Positions 8,483 through 19,127 of a stretch of DNA of 64,000 nt are shown here, piece by piece. The DNA lies in NCBI RefSeq assembly GCF_002127535.1, contig NZ_MUBJ01000005.1, positions 1-64,000 of the forward strand, read 5' to 3'. The position numbers and the translations under genes are program-made. Under the pieces are notes generated by a model, which saw nothing but the letters and a program-made list of their open reading frames with translations, was not told the origin of the DNA and did not search any database. Origin of the DNA: Xenorhabdus vietnamensis. GTDB lineage: Bacteria > Pseudomonadota > Gammaproteobacteria > Enterobacterales > Enterobacteriaceae. Position 1 is the first letter of the stretch. Every line of letters begins with the position of its first letter.

Positions 8483-10222
8483 ATGAGCAATGAGAGCAAA
8501 GAAAAACAAGGGCCTTTGATCGTTGAAGGCAAACTTGCAGACAGTGAACGCATGAAATTGGACAGCAATTACCTGCGAGGAACGATCAGCGAAGACTTAA
8601 AAAATGGGCTGACAGGTGGTTTTGAGGGAGATAATTTTCTCCTTATCCGCTTTCATGGAATGTATCAGCAAGATGACCGTGATATCCGGGCTGAACGCGC
8701 AGAACAAAAACTCGAATCGCGCCATGCCATGATGCTGCGTTGTCGTTTGCCGGGGGGGATAATTACCCCTAACCAGTGGTTGGGCATTGATCGGTTTGCG
8801 ACAGAAAATACACTGTATGGCAGCGTTAGATTGACCAACCGACAAACATTCCAGTTTCATGGGATCTTAAAAAATAACCTGAAGCCAGCACATCAATTAT
8901 TGGCACAGATAGGGTTGGATTCACTGGCTACAGCCAACGACGTCAACCGTAACGTGCTGTGCACATCCAACCCCGTGCAATCAGTTTTACATCAACAGGC
9001 TTACGAGTGGGCGAAAAAAATATCGGAACACCTATTACCTCGTACCAACGCGTATGCTGAAATCTGGTTGGATAAAGAAAAAGTCGCAACGACTGATGAA
9101 GAACCTATCCTTGGTGCCACTTATCTGCCACGTAAATTCAAAACAACCGTGGTTATTCCTCCACAAAATGATGTGGATTTGCATGCCAACGATATGAACT
9201 TTGTCGCTATTGCAGAAAATGATCAATTAATCGGCTTTAACGTGTTGGTAGGTGGGGGGTTAGCCATGACCCACGGCGACAAAAAAACCTTCCCGCGATT
9301 GGCGAGTGAATTTGGTTTCATTGCATTGGAACATACATTAGCAATTGCAGAGGCGATAGTTACAACACAGCGTGATTGGGGTAACCGAACCGAACGTAAA
9401 AATGCGAAAACCAAATATACCCTTGAACGCGTGGGTATCGAAGCCTTTAAACAAGAAGTTGAAAAACGGGCTGATGTGAAATTTGAAGCAATTCGTCCGT
9501 ATGAATTTACTGGTCGGGGCGATCAGATAGGTTGGTTAAAAGGTATTGATGATCAATGGCATCTAACCTTATTTATTGAAAATGGCCGTTTGCTGGATTA
9601 TCCCAATAAACCGTTAAAAACAGGGATAGCAGAAATTGCAAAAATCCACAAAGGAGACTTTCGTCTGACAGCCAATCAAAACCTGATTGTGGCAGGAATA
9701 CCTGAGAGTGAAAAATCGCGGATCGAAGAAATTGCCCGTATTCATGGCTTAATTGATGATAGTGTGACAACTCTGCGCCATCACTCTATGGCCTGTGTTT
9801 CATTTCCCACTTGTCCTTTGGCGATGGCAGAAGCAGAACGTCTCCTGCCGACTTTTGTCGACTATATTGATGCAATGATGGAGAAGCATGGTGTTGGCGG
9901 TGAAGAGATCATACTTCGTGTCACAGGCTGCCCCAATGGATGTGGCAGGGCGATGCTGGCAGAAGTTGGGCTGGTGGGTAAAGCGCCTGATCGTTACAAC
10001 CTGCATCTTGGTGGGAACCGTATTGGTGACCGAATTCCCCGTATGTACAGGGAAAATATCACCTCAGCAGAGATCCTTGAGATATTGGATGAGTTAATAG
10101 GTCGTTGGGCATCAGAACGCCATCTTCATGAATGCTTTGGTGATTTTCTGATCCGCGCTGATATTATCAAGCCAGTATTGAATTCAGCCGTCGATTTTTA
10201 CGACTGGCAGGAGGCAATATGA
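8483..10222 (+). CDS. cysI: Sulfite reductase haemoprotein beta subunit
   Basis: Catalytic subunit that reduces sulfite to sulfide with six electrons, using sirohaem bridged to a [4Fe-4S] cluster. The four cluster cysteines lie in [11 protein letters not shown] (C-x5-C) and [10 protein letters not shown] (C-x3-C), about residues 435-485. Residues such as the R in TNRQTFQ and the RNVLCT block line the sirohaem/sulfite pocket in the family. 579 residues against 570 in E. coli. It starts 14 bases after cysJ and its last codons overlap the cysH start (ATGAG), a tight operon. The sirohaem is made by CysG about 1 kb downstream. Confidence 0.97.
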   Translation: MSNESKEKQGPLIVEGKLADSERMKLDSNYLRGTISEDLKNGLTGGFEGDNFLLIRFHGMYQQDDRDIRAERAEQKLESRHAMMLRCRLPGGIITPNQWLGIDRFATENTLYGSVRLTNRQTFQFHGILKNNLKPAHQLLAQIGLDSLATANDVNRNVLCTSNPVQSVLHQQAYEWAKKISEHLLPRTNAYAEIWLDKEKVATTDEEPILGATYLPRKFKTTVVIPPQNDVDLHANDMNFVAIAENDQLIGFNVLVGGGLAMTHGDKKTFPRLASEFGFIALEHTLAIAEAIVTTQRDWGNRTERKNAKTKYTLERVGIEAFKQEVEKRADVKFEAIRPYEFTGRGDQIGWLKGIDDQWHLTLFIENGRLLDYPNKPLKTGIAEIAKIHKGDFRLTANQNLIVAGIPESEKSRIEEIARIHGLIDDSVTTLRHHSMACVSFPTCPLAMAEAERLLPTFVDYIDAMMEKHGVGGEEIILRVTGCPNGCGRAMLAEVGLVGKAPDRYNLHLGGNRIGDRIPRMYRENITSAEILEILDELIGRWASERHLHECFGDFLIRADIIKPVLNSAVDFYDWQEAI

Positions 10223-10953
10223 GCCCGCTGAATTTATCGGAACTGGTGGTATTGACACCAGAGCAGCAAAACACATCATTGTCGGAGATCAATCAACAAC
10301 TGGAATTGCTGGATGCTCATGAGCGCGTGAGATGGGCATTGGAAAATTTACCCGGCGAATTTGTGCTTTCCTCTAGTTTTGGTATTCAGGCGGCAGTTTG
10401 CCTGCATCTTGTGACACAGGAGTATCCTGATATTCCTGTGATTCTCACTGATACGGGATACTTATTCCCTGAAACCTACCAATTTATCGATAATCTGACT
10501 GAAAGACTCAATTTGAATTTGAATGTTTTCCGTGCAGATCACTCCCCGGCTTGGCAAGAAACACGCTATGGCAAATTATGGGAACAGGGAATCGAGGGGA
10601 TTGAACGTTATAACCAAATCAACAAAGTTGAGCCTATGAGCCGGGCATTGAAAAAGCTACAAGCACAAAGTTGGTTTGCAGGTTTACGTCGCCAGCAATC
10701 AGAAAGTCGTACTCATTTACCTGTGCTGGCAATTCAACGGGGGATTTTCAAAATCCTGCCCATTATTGATTGGGATAACCGTCAAGTACATCAATACCTG
10801 ACAAAACATGGTCTGGAATACCATCCATTATGGGAGCAGGGTTATCTTTCTGTAGGGGATATCCATACCACCCAAAAATGGGAGCCGGGAATGAGTGAAG
10901 AACAAACCCGTTTTTTTGGTTTGAAACGTGAATGCGGTTTACACGAAAGTTAA
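10219..10953 (+). CDS. cysH: Phosphoadenosine phosphosulfate (PAPS) reductase
   Basis: Reduces PAPS to sulfite with thioredoxin or glutaredoxin. 244 residues as in E. coli. The PP-loop-related block [14 protein letters not shown] is near residue 51, and the catalytic cysteine is the C-terminal one in KRECGLHES (C239). The two extra cysteine pairs of APS reductases are absent, so the PAPS type is favoured. It overlaps cysI by four bases. A hairpin at 10986-11013 probably ends the cysJIH transcript. Confidence 0.97.
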   Translation: MSPLNLSELVVLTPEQQNTSLSEINQQLELLDAHERVRWALENLPGEFVLSSSFGIQAAVCLHLVTQEYPDIPVILTDTGYLFPETYQFIDNLTERLNLNLNVFRADHSPAWQETRYGKLWEQGIEGIERYNQINKVEPMSRALKKLQAQSWFAGLRRQQSESRTHLPVLAIQRGIFKILPIIDWDNRQVHQYLTKHGLEYHPLWEQGYLSVGDIHTTQKWEPGMSEEQTRFFGLKRECGLHES

Positions 10954-11276
10954 TTTAACATTGTAGATCACAGCGATTTTATTGGGCAGCGACTCTTGTA
11001 AAAGAAGCGCTGCTTTCGTTCGTGCTGAATATTTTGCTTAATTGATTTTGTAACATTTGGTGTTTAACACAATAAAAATCAGCTTATGCGATTCAGGAAC
11101 AAATAATTACTTTTTGTCATTTCATAACTTGATCACGGCCTCATATATTCATCCTTTAGTAATCATAATAATTAAGAGCTCATACCCTTTATTTTTTCAG
11201 GTTGCTGCTTGGTTATCTGCATAACTTGAAACCCTCTGGGTATATCATGAAATAGGCTCTAACACGGGATGATATC
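10954..11276 (+). other. Non-coding interval between cysH and cysG with terminator hairpin and promoter region
   Basis: No gene is seen. GCAGCG (10986-10991) pairs with CGCTGC (11008-11013) and is followed by a short T-rich run, a likely end for cysJIH. The A/T-rich stretch 11040-11160 should hold the cysG promoter and would be the place for CysB sites, but I cannot define one. A palindromic repeat fills 11182-11243. Confidence 0.5.
11182..11243. repeat. Palindromic dispersed-repeat element upstream of cysG
   Basis: The 62-bp element starts ATACCC and ends GGGTAT. Inside are TTTTCAGGTTGC and GCATAACTTGAAA, which are imperfect inverted copies of each other, so the RNA or DNA can fold into a long hairpin. 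Its layout (ATACCC, CAAGTTG-like arm, reverse arm, GGGTAT) resembles small palindromic repeats known from Yersinia and Photorhabdus genomes. A degenerate relative is at about 62308-62370. It ends 33 bases before the cysG GTG, in the untranslated leader. Confidence 0.55.
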
Positions 11277-12731
11277 GTGGACTATTTACCTTTATTTATT
11301 GAGCTCAAAGCCCGAGCTGTACTGCTGGTGGGGGGCGGAGAAATCGCTTACCGCAAAGCAGACTTATTGCTTCGTACCGGAGCAGAGTTAACGATTGTTG
11401 CCCCTGAACTGCATGTAGAACTGCAACAGCGTCATCAAAAAGGAGAATTTAAGTGGTTACAGGAAACGTTTAAAACAGAATATCTTGATGGCGTATTTTT
11501 AGTCATTGCCGCGACGGACGATCACAATCTAAACCAACATATTTTTTCAGAAGCAGATAAGCGCGCCATATTGACCAATGTTGTGGATAATCAGCCACTT
11601 TGTTCAGCAATTTTCCCTTCAATTATTGATCGTTCGCCGATTATGGTGGCGATCTCATCGGCTGGAAAATCCCCGGTATTAACTAAATTATTGCGGGAAA
11701 AGTTGGAATCCTTGCTCCCATTTAGTCTCGGTACGATGGCAAATATTGCGGGGCGCTGGCGGGAACGAGTGAAACAACGATTTAGCTCCATACACCAGCG
11801 ACGTCATTTTTGGGAAAAGGCATTTAATGGACGTTTTGCCACATTGATTGCCAATGGGCAATTACAGCAAGCAGAAGATCAACTTGAACAGAAATTAGCC
11901 AAATATGATTCTCATACCCAAGGTGAACTGGCGCTGGTAGGTGCAGGGCCGGGCGATCCGGGGCTATTGACATTAAAAGGTTTGCAGGTGATCCAGCAGG
12001 CTGACGTTGTTCTTTATGACCATTTGGTTAGTGCAGAAATTCTGGAGTTAGTTCGCCGTGATGCAGACAAAATCTGTGTTGGGAAAAGGGCAGGCAATCA
12101 CTCAGTGGCCCAGGAAGAAACCAATTCTCTCATCGTCAAATTAGCAAATCAGGGGAAAAAAGTGGTTCGTCTAAAAGGTGGTGATCCATTTATTTTTGGC
12201 CGTGGTGGAGAAGAATTACAAATTGCAGCAGCAGAGGGGATTCCCTTCCAAGTTGTGCCTGGTATTACGGCGGCGGTGGGAGCTTCTGCTTACGCAGGTA
12301 TCCCATTAACTCATAGAGAACACGCGCAAAGCGTCACCTTTATTACAGGACACTGCCGTGAAAATGGCAGTGAATTAGATTGGCCTGCGTTAGCGCGAGG
12401 CAATCAAACATTGGCAATTTATATGGGAACCGTGAAAGCAGCCTTGATCAGCCAGAAACTGATTTCTCATGGTAGAGATAGCAATACCCCTGTTGCTGTA
12501 ATTGGTTGTGGTACTCGTCCAGAACAGCAGGTACTGACCGGAACCTTATCCGAATTGGAACGATTGTCTCAAAAGGCACCATCACCCGCCTTGCTGGTAG
12601 TCGGAGAGGTGGCTCAACTCCACCATCAGATAGCATGGTTTGAACAGCAGTCCGTTGATCAGACGCAATTCATTGAACCAGGAAATGCTGTCACTCAAGT
12701 ACATCGCCCCGCTGTGATTGATTTAGTATAA
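11277..12731 (+). CDS. cysG: Sirohaem synthase, trifunctional
   Basis: Makes sirohaem from uroporphyrinogen III for CysI. The N-terminal half is the dehydrogenase/ferrochelatase ([26 protein letters not shown]). The C-terminal half is the SAM uroporphyrinogen methyltransferase ([15 protein letters not shown] near 221, [16 protein letters not shown] near 299, VPGITAA near 328). The start is GTG at 11277; no ATG is available. At 484 residues it is longer than E. coli CysG (457), mainly through about 25 extra C-terminal residues after the WFEQQ block. It is first of cysG-cysD-cysN-cysC, with cysD 10 bases away. Confidence 0.96.
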   Translation: MDYLPLFIELKARAVLLVGGGEIAYRKADLLLRTGAELTIVAPELHVELQQRHQKGEFKWLQETFKTEYLDGVFLVIAATDDHNLNQHIFSEADKRAILTNVVDNQPLCSAIFPSIIDRSPIMVAISSAGKSPVLTKLLREKLESLLPFSLGTMANIAGRWRERVKQRFSSIHQRRHFWEKAFNGRFATLIANGQLQQAEDQLEQKLAKYDSHTQGELALVGAGPGDPGLLTLKGLQVIQQADVVLYDHLVSAEILELVRRDADKICVGKRAGNHSVAQEETNSLIVKLANQGKKVVRLKGGDPFIFGRGGEELQIAAAEGIPFQVVPGITAAVGASAYAGIPLTHREHAQSVTFITGHCRENGSELDWPALARGNQTLAIYMGTVKAALISQKLISHGRDSNTPVAVIGCGTRPEQQVLTGTLSELERLSQKAPSPALLVVGEVAQLHHQIAWFEQQSVDQTQFIEPGNAVTQVHRPAVIDLV

Positions 12732-12741
12732 GGAATGCTTA

Positions 12742-13650
12742 ATGGACGAAAGAAGACTGACACACTTACAACAACTTGAAGCTGAAAGCATCCATATCAT
12801 CCGGGAAGTGGCTGCTGAATTTGCTAATCCCGTTATGCTCTATTCGATTGGCAAAGATTCCTCTGTAATGCTGCACCTTGCACGTAAAGCGTTTTATCCG
12901 GGAAAACTGCCTTTCCCTTTATTGCACGTAGATACAGGCTGGAAATTTCAGGATATGTATGATTTCCGTGATCGCACAGCAGAAAGATATGGCTTTGAAT
13001 TGCTGGTTTACCGCAATCCACAAGGAGAGGCTTTGGGAATTAATCCGTTTATTCATGGCAGTGCAAAACATACAGACATCATGAAAACAGAAGGATTGAA
13101 GCAGGCTCTGGATAAATATGGTTTTGATGCAGCATTTGGCGGGGCGCGGCGTGATGAAGAAAAATCGCGGGCCAAAGAACGCATCTACTCATTCCGAGAT
13201 CGTTCCCATCGTTGGGATCCCAAGAATCAGCGTCCTGAACTTTGGCGCAACTATAACGGCCAGATAAACAAAGGGGAAAGTATCCGTGTTTTCCCGTTAT
13301 CCAATTGGACAGAGCTGGATATCTGGCAATACATCTATCTGGAACAGATTGATATCGTTCCCCTTTATTTTGCTAAATCCCGTCCGGTTGTTCAGCGTGA
13401 TAAGACATTTATTATGGTTGATGATGATCGAATTGACCTGAAAACCGGGGAAGTGATTAGCCAGCGCAAAGTGCGTTTCAGAACACTGGGATGCTGGCCG
13501 TTGACAGGAGCTGTGGAATCAGAAGCAGAAACGTTGCCGGAAATCATAGAAGAAATGTTGATATCAACCACTAGCGAACGGCAAGGGCGACTGATTGATA
13601 GTGATCAGTCAGGTTCTATGGAACTGAAAAAGCGTCAGGGTTATTTTTAA
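12742..13650 (+). CDS. cysD: Sulfate adenylyltransferase subunit 2 (ATP sulfurylase small subunit)
   Basis: Forms APS from sulfate and ATP, driven by GTP hydrolysis in CysN. 302 residues, the usual length. The PP-loop motif [11 protein letters not shown] is at about residues 34-44. Further family blocks are [25 protein letters not shown] and [11 protein letters not shown], and the C-terminal RKRQGYF-type tail is present as KKRQGYF. It is spaced 10 bases after cysG and 11 before cysN in one operon. Confidence 0.98.
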   Translation: MDERRLTHLQQLEAESIHIIREVAAEFANPVMLYSIGKDSSVMLHLARKAFYPGKLPFPLLHVDTGWKFQDMYDFRDRTAERYGFELLVYRNPQGEALGINPFIHGSAKHTDIMKTEGLKQALDKYGFDAAFGGARRDEEKSRAKERIYSFRDRSHRWDPKNQRPELWRNYNGQINKGESIRVFPLSNWTELDIWQYIYLEQIDIVPLYFAKSRPVVQRDKTFIMVDDDRIDLKTGEVISQRKVRFRTLGCWPLTGAVESEAETLPEIIEEMLISTTSERQGRLIDSDQSGSMELKKRQGYF

Positions 13651-13661
13651 GGAGTCCAGAT

Positions 13662-15104
13662 ATGCCAGCACTTGCACATAATGAAACTATTGCTAGCCAG
13701 ATTAAACAACAAGGTGGAGTTGAGGCCTATCTTCGGGCACAGCAGGAAAAAGGCTTACTGCGCTTTTTGACCTGCGGCAGCGTGGATGATGGTAAAAGTA
13801 CCCTAATAGGCCGCTTGCTGCACGACACCCGCCAAATTTATGAGGATCAACTTGCAACCTTACAAAGCGATAGCAAGCGAATAGGGACTCAGGGCGAAAA
13901 ACTCGATCTGGCTTTATTAGTTGATGGATTGGCTGCTGAGCGAGAACAAGGCATCACCATTGACGTGGCATACCGCTATTTTTCTACGGAAAAGCGTAAA
14001 TTCATCATTGCGGACACTCCGGGACATGAACAATATACCCGCAATATGGCTACAGGTGCCTCAACCAGCGATCTCTCCATTTTATTGATAGATGCAAGAA
14101 AAGGTGTTCAGGAACAAACGCGTCGCCACAGTTTTATCAGTACCTTGCTGGGTATTCGTCACTTGGTAGTGGCGGTAAATAAAATGGATTTAATTGAATA
14201 TCAACAAGATCCGTTTGAACAGATCAAGCAAGACTATTTAAATTTTGCAGCACAATTACCTGCTGACCTAAATATCTATTTCGTTCCAATCTCGGCATTG
14301 GAAGGGGATAACATTGTTACCCACAGCGAAAAAATGGTATGGCATACGGGGAAAACTCTACTGGAAGTTCTGGAGTCCGTGGATGTAAAAACGAAAGCGG
14401 CGGAGCAGGCTCTGCGTTTTCCGGTACAGTATGTGAATCGTCCGGATCTTGATTTTCGTGGATACAGCGGCACATTGTCGTCGGGAATTTTACGACAAGG
14501 CCAGCAAATTAAAGTTATGCCATCTGGTACTGTTTCTACGGTGGAAAGAATTGTTACTTTTAACGGTGATCTCACATTTGCAGTACCCGGAGAAGCTGTC
14601 ACCATTGTATTAAAAGATGAAATAGATATCAGCCGTGGTGACTTGTTGGTTGCGGTTGAAGATCAAATGAAAGTGGCTCGTCATGCTTTAGTTAACGTTG
14701 TCTGGATGTCAGAAAAGCCTCTGATTCAAGGGCAAAGTCTGGATATCAAAGTTGCAGGCAAAAAAAGTCGGGGCAAAATTGATAACATCCAATATCAGGT
14801 AGATATTAACAACTTGACTCAGAAAGTTGCGGTTGAATTACCCCTTAATGCAATAGGGCTGGTGGAGTTTTCATTTGATGAGCCATTACTGCTCGATAGC
14901 TATGCACAAAACAAGGATACCGGCGGCATTATTCTGATTGATCGCCTAACTAATGTGACTGTAGGAGCGGGGTTGGTGCGTGAAATCCAAGTGGATGTCT
15001 ACGAAGAGCCTCAAGAATACAGTGAGTTTGAACTGGAATTTAACCAATTAGTTCGCCGTCATTTTCCTCATTGGGGAGTACGTGATCTATTGGGAGGAAA
15101 ATAA
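13662..15104 (+). CDS. cysN: Sulfate adenylyltransferase subunit 1 (GTPase)
   Basis: EF-Tu-like GTPase that couples GTP hydrolysis to APS synthesis by CysD. The G1 motif GSVDDGKST is at residues 39-47, G3 DTPGHEQ follows near 110-120 and G4 NKMD near 170. The C-terminal two-thirds are beta-barrel domains II and III. 480 residues against 475 in E. coli. RBS AGGAG lies just before the ATG. The cysC GTG follows its stop codon directly, which implies translational coupling. Confidence 0.98.
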   Translation: MPALAHNETIASQIKQQGGVEAYLRAQQEKGLLRFLTCGSVDDGKSTLIGRLLHDTRQIYEDQLATLQSDSKRIGTQGEKLDLALLVDGLAAEREQGITIDVAYRYFSTEKRKFIIADTPGHEQYTRNMATGASTSDLSILLIDARKGVQEQTRRHSFISTLLGIRHLVVAVNKMDLIEYQQDPFEQIKQDYLNFAAQLPADLNIYFVPISALEGDNIVTHSEKMVWHTGKTLLEVLESVDVKTKAAEQALRFPVQYVNRPDLDFRGYSGTLSSGILRQGQQIKVMPSGTVSTVERIVTFNGDLTFAVPGEAVTIVLKDEIDISRGDLLVAVEDQMKVARHALVNVVWMSEKPLIQGQSLDIKVAGKKSRGKIDNIQYQVDINNLTQKVAVELPLNAIGLVEFSFDEPLLLDSYAQNKDTGGIILIDRLTNVTVGAGLVREIQVDVYEEPQEYSEFELEFNQLVRRHFPHWGVRDLLGGK

Positions 15105-15701
15105 GTGACTCAGAATATCGTCTGGCACTCACATACTTTGGATAGGGCACAACGAGAAAGTGCAAATGGACATTCTGCACTGGTGATCTGGTTCACAGGG
15201 CTATCTGGCTCGGGAAAATCCACCCTTGCCGGGGCATTGGAGCAGGTACTGTTTTCACAGGGGATCAAAACTTACTTACTGGATGGTGATAATGTTCGTC
15301 ATGGCCTGTGCAGTGATTTGGGTTTTTCTGAAATAGATCGGCAGGAAAATATCCGGCGGATCGGAGAAGTCTCAAAATTGATGATTGATGCTGGGTTGGT
15401 TGTATTGACGGCATTTATTTCTCCCCATAGAGAAGAACGGCAAAAAATACGCGAATTAATGGAAGAAGGCCAATTTATTGAAGTGTATGTTGATACGCCA
15501 CTGGAAGTGTGTGAATCTCGTGATCCCAAAGGACTGTATAAAAAAGCGCGAGCGGGAGAGCTACACAATTTCACCGGAATCGATGCTGCTTATGAAGCCA
15601 CTGAACGGCCTGATGTTCATTTGGATGGCTCACAGTCTGTAGAATCTTTGATTGAAAAATTACTTTTTGCACTGAAAGACCACGGTATCCTGCCTGCTTA
15701 A
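15105..15701 (+). CDS. cysC: Adenylylsulfate (APS) kinase
   Basis: Phosphorylates APS to PAPS, the CysH substrate. The P-loop GLSGSGKST is at residues 32-40. DGDNVRHGL, the FISPHREER lid block and the [21 protein letters not shown] region are all present. 198 residues, the usual length. The start is GTG immediately after the cysN TAA; the cysN end (GGGAGG) supplies the ribosome site. Last gene of the operon. Confidence 0.98.
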   Translation: MTQNIVWHSHTLDRAQRESANGHSALVIWFTGLSGSGKSTLAGALEQVLFSQGIKTYLLDGDNVRHGLCSDLGFSEIDRQENIRRIGEVSKLMIDAGLVVLTAFISPHREERQKIRELMEEGQFIEVYVDTPLEVCESRDPKGLYKKARAGELHNFTGIDAAYEATERPDVHLDGSQSVESLIEKLLFALKDHGILPA

Positions 15702-15725
15702 CTACCACATCAGCCAAACGATCAT

Positions 15726-15762
15726 GAAACACATTATTATTGTTAGTGGAATAATGTGTTTC
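15726..15762 (+). terminator. Hairpin after cysC
   Basis: A perfect 13-bp stem, GAAACACATTATT (15726-15738) with AATAATGTGTTTC (15750-15762), starts 24 bases after the cysC stop. No clear T-run follows, so it may protect or pause rather than terminate on its own. Confidence 0.6.
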
Positions 15763-15829
15763 TACACTCATTTAATTCAATGCATTTTTATTATGCCGTG
15801 AAATCATATTTTGAAATTATTTTTTGACT

Positions 15830-15901
15830 GGTTTTGTGGATGGCTTTGTGAGTGGTTTTATAAATGGCCTTATAAATGACCTTATAAATTGTTTTGTCAG
15901 A
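15830..15901 (+). repeat. 12-bp imperfect tandem repeat (six units) upstream of ftsB
   Basis: Six 12-base units in register: GGTTTTGTGGAT, GGCTTTGTGAGT, GGTTTTATAAAT, GGCCTTATAAAT, GACCTTATAAAT, TGTTTTGTCAGA. The middle three share TTATAAAT and could act as -10-like boxes. They lie 57 bases before the ftsB start, in the likely ftsB-ispD promoter region. Confidence 0.75.
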
Positions 15902-15957
15902 GTAAGTGGCGTCATGCTTTCAGTTGTGGGATGATTAGCGGGTTTTCAGGGGGGGAG

Positions 15958-16275
15958 ATGGGCAAGTTAACGCTACTATTACTGGTTCTACTGGGTTGGT
16001 TGCAGTATGCACTGTGGTTCGGCAAAAATGGCATTCACGACTATATGCAGCTTAAGGCCGAAGTTAGTAAACAAGAGACGAATTACTCCAAGCTTAAGGC
16101 ACGTAACAATCGGCTATTTACTGAAGTTGAGGATCTTAAGAATCTTGAAGGGAATCTGGAAGCGATTGAAGAACGTGCCCGGGATGAATTGGGCATGATT
16201 AAGCCGGGAGAATCTTTTTATCGTATGATGCTTGAGGTCTCAAAAAGTAATACTTCAAAAAATAATGAGCAATAG
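15958..16275 (+). CDS. ftsB: Cell division protein FtsB
   Basis: Bitopic septal protein that forms a complex with FtsL and FtsQ. From the ATG at 15958 (105 residues) it matches E. coli Fts[21 protein letters not shown] (transmembrane helix, 1-20), FGKNGIHDY, then a coiled coil (about 28-70) and the [18 protein letters not shown] block. The frame is open 69 bases upstream, but those residues have no homology. GGGGGAG abuts the ATG closely. ftsB-ispD-ispF-truD is the order in E. coli too. Confidence 0.95.
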   Translation: MGKLTLLLLVLLGWLQYALWFGKNGIHDYMQLKAEVSKQETNYSKLKARNNRLFTEVEDLKNLEGNLEAIEERARDELGMIKPGESFYRMMLEVSKSNTSKNNEQ

Positions 16276-16324
16276 CTTGTGAGATGAAATAGCTTTTAAA
16301 TTAAGACATTAAATAATAATTGAA

Positions 16325-17182
16325 ATGAATAATTCACGACTTCATTCTACTGCTGATATTTTTCTTTCCGGCAATGCCTTTACTGAAGATTATGATACTG
16401 CTGAGATTATCGCCTTGATTCCAGCTGCGGGTATCGGCAGTCGGATGAAATCAGATTGCCCAAAACAGTACCTCGAAATTGCCGGAAAAACTATTCTTGA
16501 ACATACTGTAACGGTGCTTCTTGAACATCCCCGCATACAACGCATTATTATTGCGCTGAATCCCGCTGATACGCAATTTGCACGACTGCCTATTGCTTCT
16601 GATCCAAGAATTACGACGGTCATTGGTGGTGAGGAGCGGGCTGATTCGGTACTGGCTGGACTGGATTATTTGGTTGGTTTGCCTACAGACAAGGCTATTT
16701 GGGTCTTGGTACACGATGCAGCCCGCCCCTGTCTTCATAGAAATGATCTCGATAGCCTGTTGCAGCTTATTGATCACCGTATAGAATCACCTGATGTATG
16801 TGGTGGCCTTTTGGCATCTCCGGTGAAGGATACGATGAAACGTATGGTATCGTTATCAGCGGAAAAACCATTGCTGAAAAAGCCATCAAAGAAAGAATCA
16901 CCTACGATTCACTACACATTGATTGATCATACCGTTGACCGCAACGGACTTTGGCATGCCTTGACCCCACAGTTATTCCCTTTGCAGCTATTGCGTGATT
17001 GCTTGATCAAAGCGCTTGCAGAACAAGCCTGTATCACCGATGAATCTTCAGCGCTGGAGTATTGTGGTTATCGTCCTGTACTAATCAACGGACGGTCGGA
17101 CAATATAAAAGTGACTCAACCCGAAGACTTGGCACTGGCTGAATTTTACCTATCCCGAAAATCTAAGGAATCTAGCGTATGA
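16325..17182 (+). CDS. ispD: 2-C-methyl-D-erythritol 4-phosphate cytidylyltransferase, enlarged
   Basis: MEP isoprenoid pathway: transfers CMP from CTP to methylerythritol phosphate. Family blocks are [19 protein letters not shown] (CTP loop), [47 protein letters not shown] and [17 protein letters not shown]. At 285 residues it is about 50 longer than E. coli IspD (236). There is an N-terminal extension of about 26 residues before the Rossmann strand and about 20 Lys/Ser/Pro-rich residues between TMKRM and HTVDRNG. No later start codon could give the normal N-terminus. The ribosome site is weak. It overlaps ispF by four bases. Confidence 0.95.
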   Translation: MNNSRLHSTADIFLSGNAFTEDYDTAEIIALIPAAGIGSRMKSDCPKQYLEIAGKTILEHTVTVLLEHPRIQRIIIALNPADTQFARLPIASDPRITTVIGGEERADSVLAGLDYLVGLPTDKAIWVLVHDAARPCLHRNDLDSLLQLIDHRIESPDVCGGLLASPVKDTMKRMVSLSAEKPLLKKPSKKESPTIHYTLIDHTVDRNGLWHALTPQLFPLQLLRDCLIKALAEQACITDESSALEYCGYRPVLINGRSDNIKVTQPEDLALAEFYLSRKSKESSV

Positions 17183-17652
17183 GAATTGGACACGGTTTTG
17201 ATGTGCATAAATTTGGTGGAGAAGGGCCATTGATCATTGGTGGTGTCCGCATTCCTTATGAGCAAGGATTAATTGCCCATTCAGACGGCGATGTCGCTTT
17301 ACATGCTGCCACAGATGCCTTATTGGGAGCCGCTGCACTGGGAGATATTGGCAAATTATTTCCTGATACCGATCCTGCCTTTAAAGGTGCAGATAGTCGT
17401 GAACTACTGAAAGAGGCTTATCGTCGCATCCGAGCAAAGGGCTACCGGATAGGCAATCTGGATATTACTATCATTGCACAGGCACCGAAAATGTTGCCGC
17501 ATATCCCCCAGATGCGGGTTAATCTGGCGGAGGATCTTGAGTGCCATATGGATGATGTTAACGTTAAAGCGACAACAACAGAAAAACTGGGTTTTGTTGG
17601 TCGTAAAGAAGGTATTGCCTGCGAAGCAGTCGCTTTGTTGGTAAAGGAATAA
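17179..17652 (+). CDS. ispF: 2-C-methyl-D-erythritol 2,4-cyclodiphosphate synthase
   Basis: Next-but-one MEP pathway step; cyclises CDP-methylerythritol 2-phosphate with release of CMP, as a zinc-dependent trimer. [14 protein letters not shown] gives the metal ligands D8 and H10, with the third ligand in [13 protein letters not shown] (H42). [16 protein letters not shown] near the end is the CDP-binding signature. 157 residues, as usual. ATGA overlap with ispD; truD starts two bases after the stop. Confidence 0.98.
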   Translation: MRIGHGFDVHKFGGEGPLIIGGVRIPYEQGLIAHSDGDVALHAATDALLGAAALGDIGKLFPDTDPAFKGADSRELLKEAYRRIRAKGYRIGNLDITIIAQAPKMLPHIPQMRVNLAEDLECHMDDVNVKATTTEKLGFVGRKEGIACEAVALLVKE

Positions 17653-17654
17653 GC

Positions 17655-18704
17655 ATGACATTGAGTGAATTACATTGGCTTTATGGCCGACCGGAAGCGA
17701 GCGGTGTTGTTAAATCCACACCAGAAGATTTTATTGTACGCGAAGATTTGGGATTTTCTCCTGATGGAGAAGGCGAACATTTAATGGTACATATCCGTAA
17801 AACGGGATGTAATACCCAATTTGTGGCGGATAATCTTGCCCGTTTTGCCAAAATACCGGCTCGTTCTGTCAGTTATGCGGGTTTGAAAGATCGCAACGCA
17901 GTTACGGAACAGTGGTTCTGCCTACACTTGCCGGGAAAACAGGATCCGGATTTAACGGCATTTCAACTTGAAGGCTGTGAAGTCTTGGCAACCTCCCGTC
18001 AGAAACGCAAACTACGGATTGGTACATTAAAAGGTAATGATTTTACTCTAGTATTAAGAGAAATCTCTGATAGGCAATCTGTAGAAAAACGCTTGCAGCA
18101 GATAGCACAAACTGGCGTGCCGAATTATTTTGGTGAGCAACGTTTCGGACGAGATGGACAAAATTTGGTTCAGGCTCAGCGTTGGGCCGCTAATGAAATC
18201 CATGTTAAAGAGCGTAACCGCCGCAGTTTTTATCTTTCAGCCTGCCGTAGTGCTATGTTTAATACTATTGCCAGCATACGCATTGCACAGGATGAACATC
18301 AGCAGGTAAAAAATGGTGATGTATTACAATTGACAGGACGCGGTAGTTGGTTTGTGGCTGATGAAACGGAACTATCAGTATTGCAGCAACGGGTCATGGA
18401 TGGGGAATTACAGATAACCGCACCGTTACCGGGTGACAAAGCATTGGGAACGCAGCACCAAGCTTTAGCTTTTGAACAACAATGCTTATTAGACTATGAG
18501 TCTTTTTGGGCATTGGTCAAACGTGAGCGAGTGGAAAGCAGCCGTCGGGCAATGTTAGTGAAACCACTTAATTTGCATTGGGAATGGCAAGATGACCAAA
18601 CCGTCACCCTCCATTTTTCTCTGCCATCGGGTAGCTTTGCGACCAGTGTTGTCAGGGAACTGATCAATCAGGATCAAAATAACACTGCGGATATTGCGGA
18701 ATAA
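17655..18704 (+). CDS. truD: tRNA pseudouridine-13 synthase
   Basis: Converts U13 of tRNA-Glu to pseudouridine. The catalytic aspartate is D79 in [14 protein letters not shown]. The other TruD signatures are [14 protein letters not shown] near 154 and SACRSAMFN near 195. 349 residues, the same as E. coli. It overlaps functionally with nothing downstream here: the usual next gene, surE, is displaced by about 3 kb. Confidence 0.97.
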   Translation: MTLSELHWLYGRPEASGVVKSTPEDFIVREDLGFSPDGEGEHLMVHIRKTGCNTQFVADNLARFAKIPARSVSYAGLKDRNAVTEQWFCLHLPGKQDPDLTAFQLEGCEVLATSRQKRKLRIGTLKGNDFTLVLREISDRQSVEKRLQQIAQTGVPNYFGEQRFGRDGQNLVQAQRWAANEIHVKERNRRSFYLSACRSAMFNTIASIRIAQDEHQQVKNGDVLQLTGRGSWFVADETELSVLQQRVMDGELQITAPLPGDKALGTQHQALAFEQQCLLDYESFWALVKRERVESSRRAMLVKPLNLHWEWQDDQTVTLHFSLPSGSFATSVVRELINQDQNNTADIAE

Positions 18705-18729
18705 TGGTTCCAGCTAATCCGACAATATT

Positions 18730-18771
18730 TTCATAACAATATCTTCATAATAATGCCTTCATAATAGTCTT
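18730..18771 (+). repeat. 14-bp tandem repeat, three units, after truD
   Basis: TTCATAACAATATC, TTCATAATAATGCC and TTCATAATAGTCTT follow one another 25 bases after the truD stop. The core TTCATAA is constant. Confidence 0.6.
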
Positions 18772-18773
18772 AT

Positions 18774-18836
18774 ACCAAGATACACAAGAGATAGGTGATT
18801 TAATCTATTTTACTGGGTATCTTGGTGCGTTCTATT
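18774..18836. repeat. Long inverted repeat downstream of truD
   Basis: ACCAAGATAC (18774-18783) is repeated in perfect inverse as GTATCTTGGT (18827-18836). The 43-base spacer contains a smaller inverted pair, ATAG and CTAT. It could form a branched or extended hairpin at the end of the ftsB-truD transcript, or mark an insertion boundary. The remaining 280 bases to the decayed gene at 19128 are A/T-rich and show no gene. Confidence 0.5.
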
Positions 18837-19127
18837 ACTTAAGTCACGTAGTTCCAATCAGATAGTTATAACTGTCTGGGAATCTATTGAATATATCTCA
18901 TTGCAAGATATTTTTCTGAAGTCTGATATTGTGCTTGGTAAGCACTGAGTACATGCCATAATTTAAGTCATAAAGTAGATTGATACTTACTTAAAATCCG
19001 ACCTATTAAGTCATAAAAATTGCACTAATCGATCGTCAAGATCAACTAAGACATGAACAGCTATTTTTCCCCACTATAAGTCTGATAATTTAACAAAACT
19101 TCCAGTATTGCTGATAATGAGTTATCC

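Noticed and set aside
14276-14605. 109-codon leftward frame inside cysN
   Set aside because: Antisense shadow of the conserved GTPase gene.
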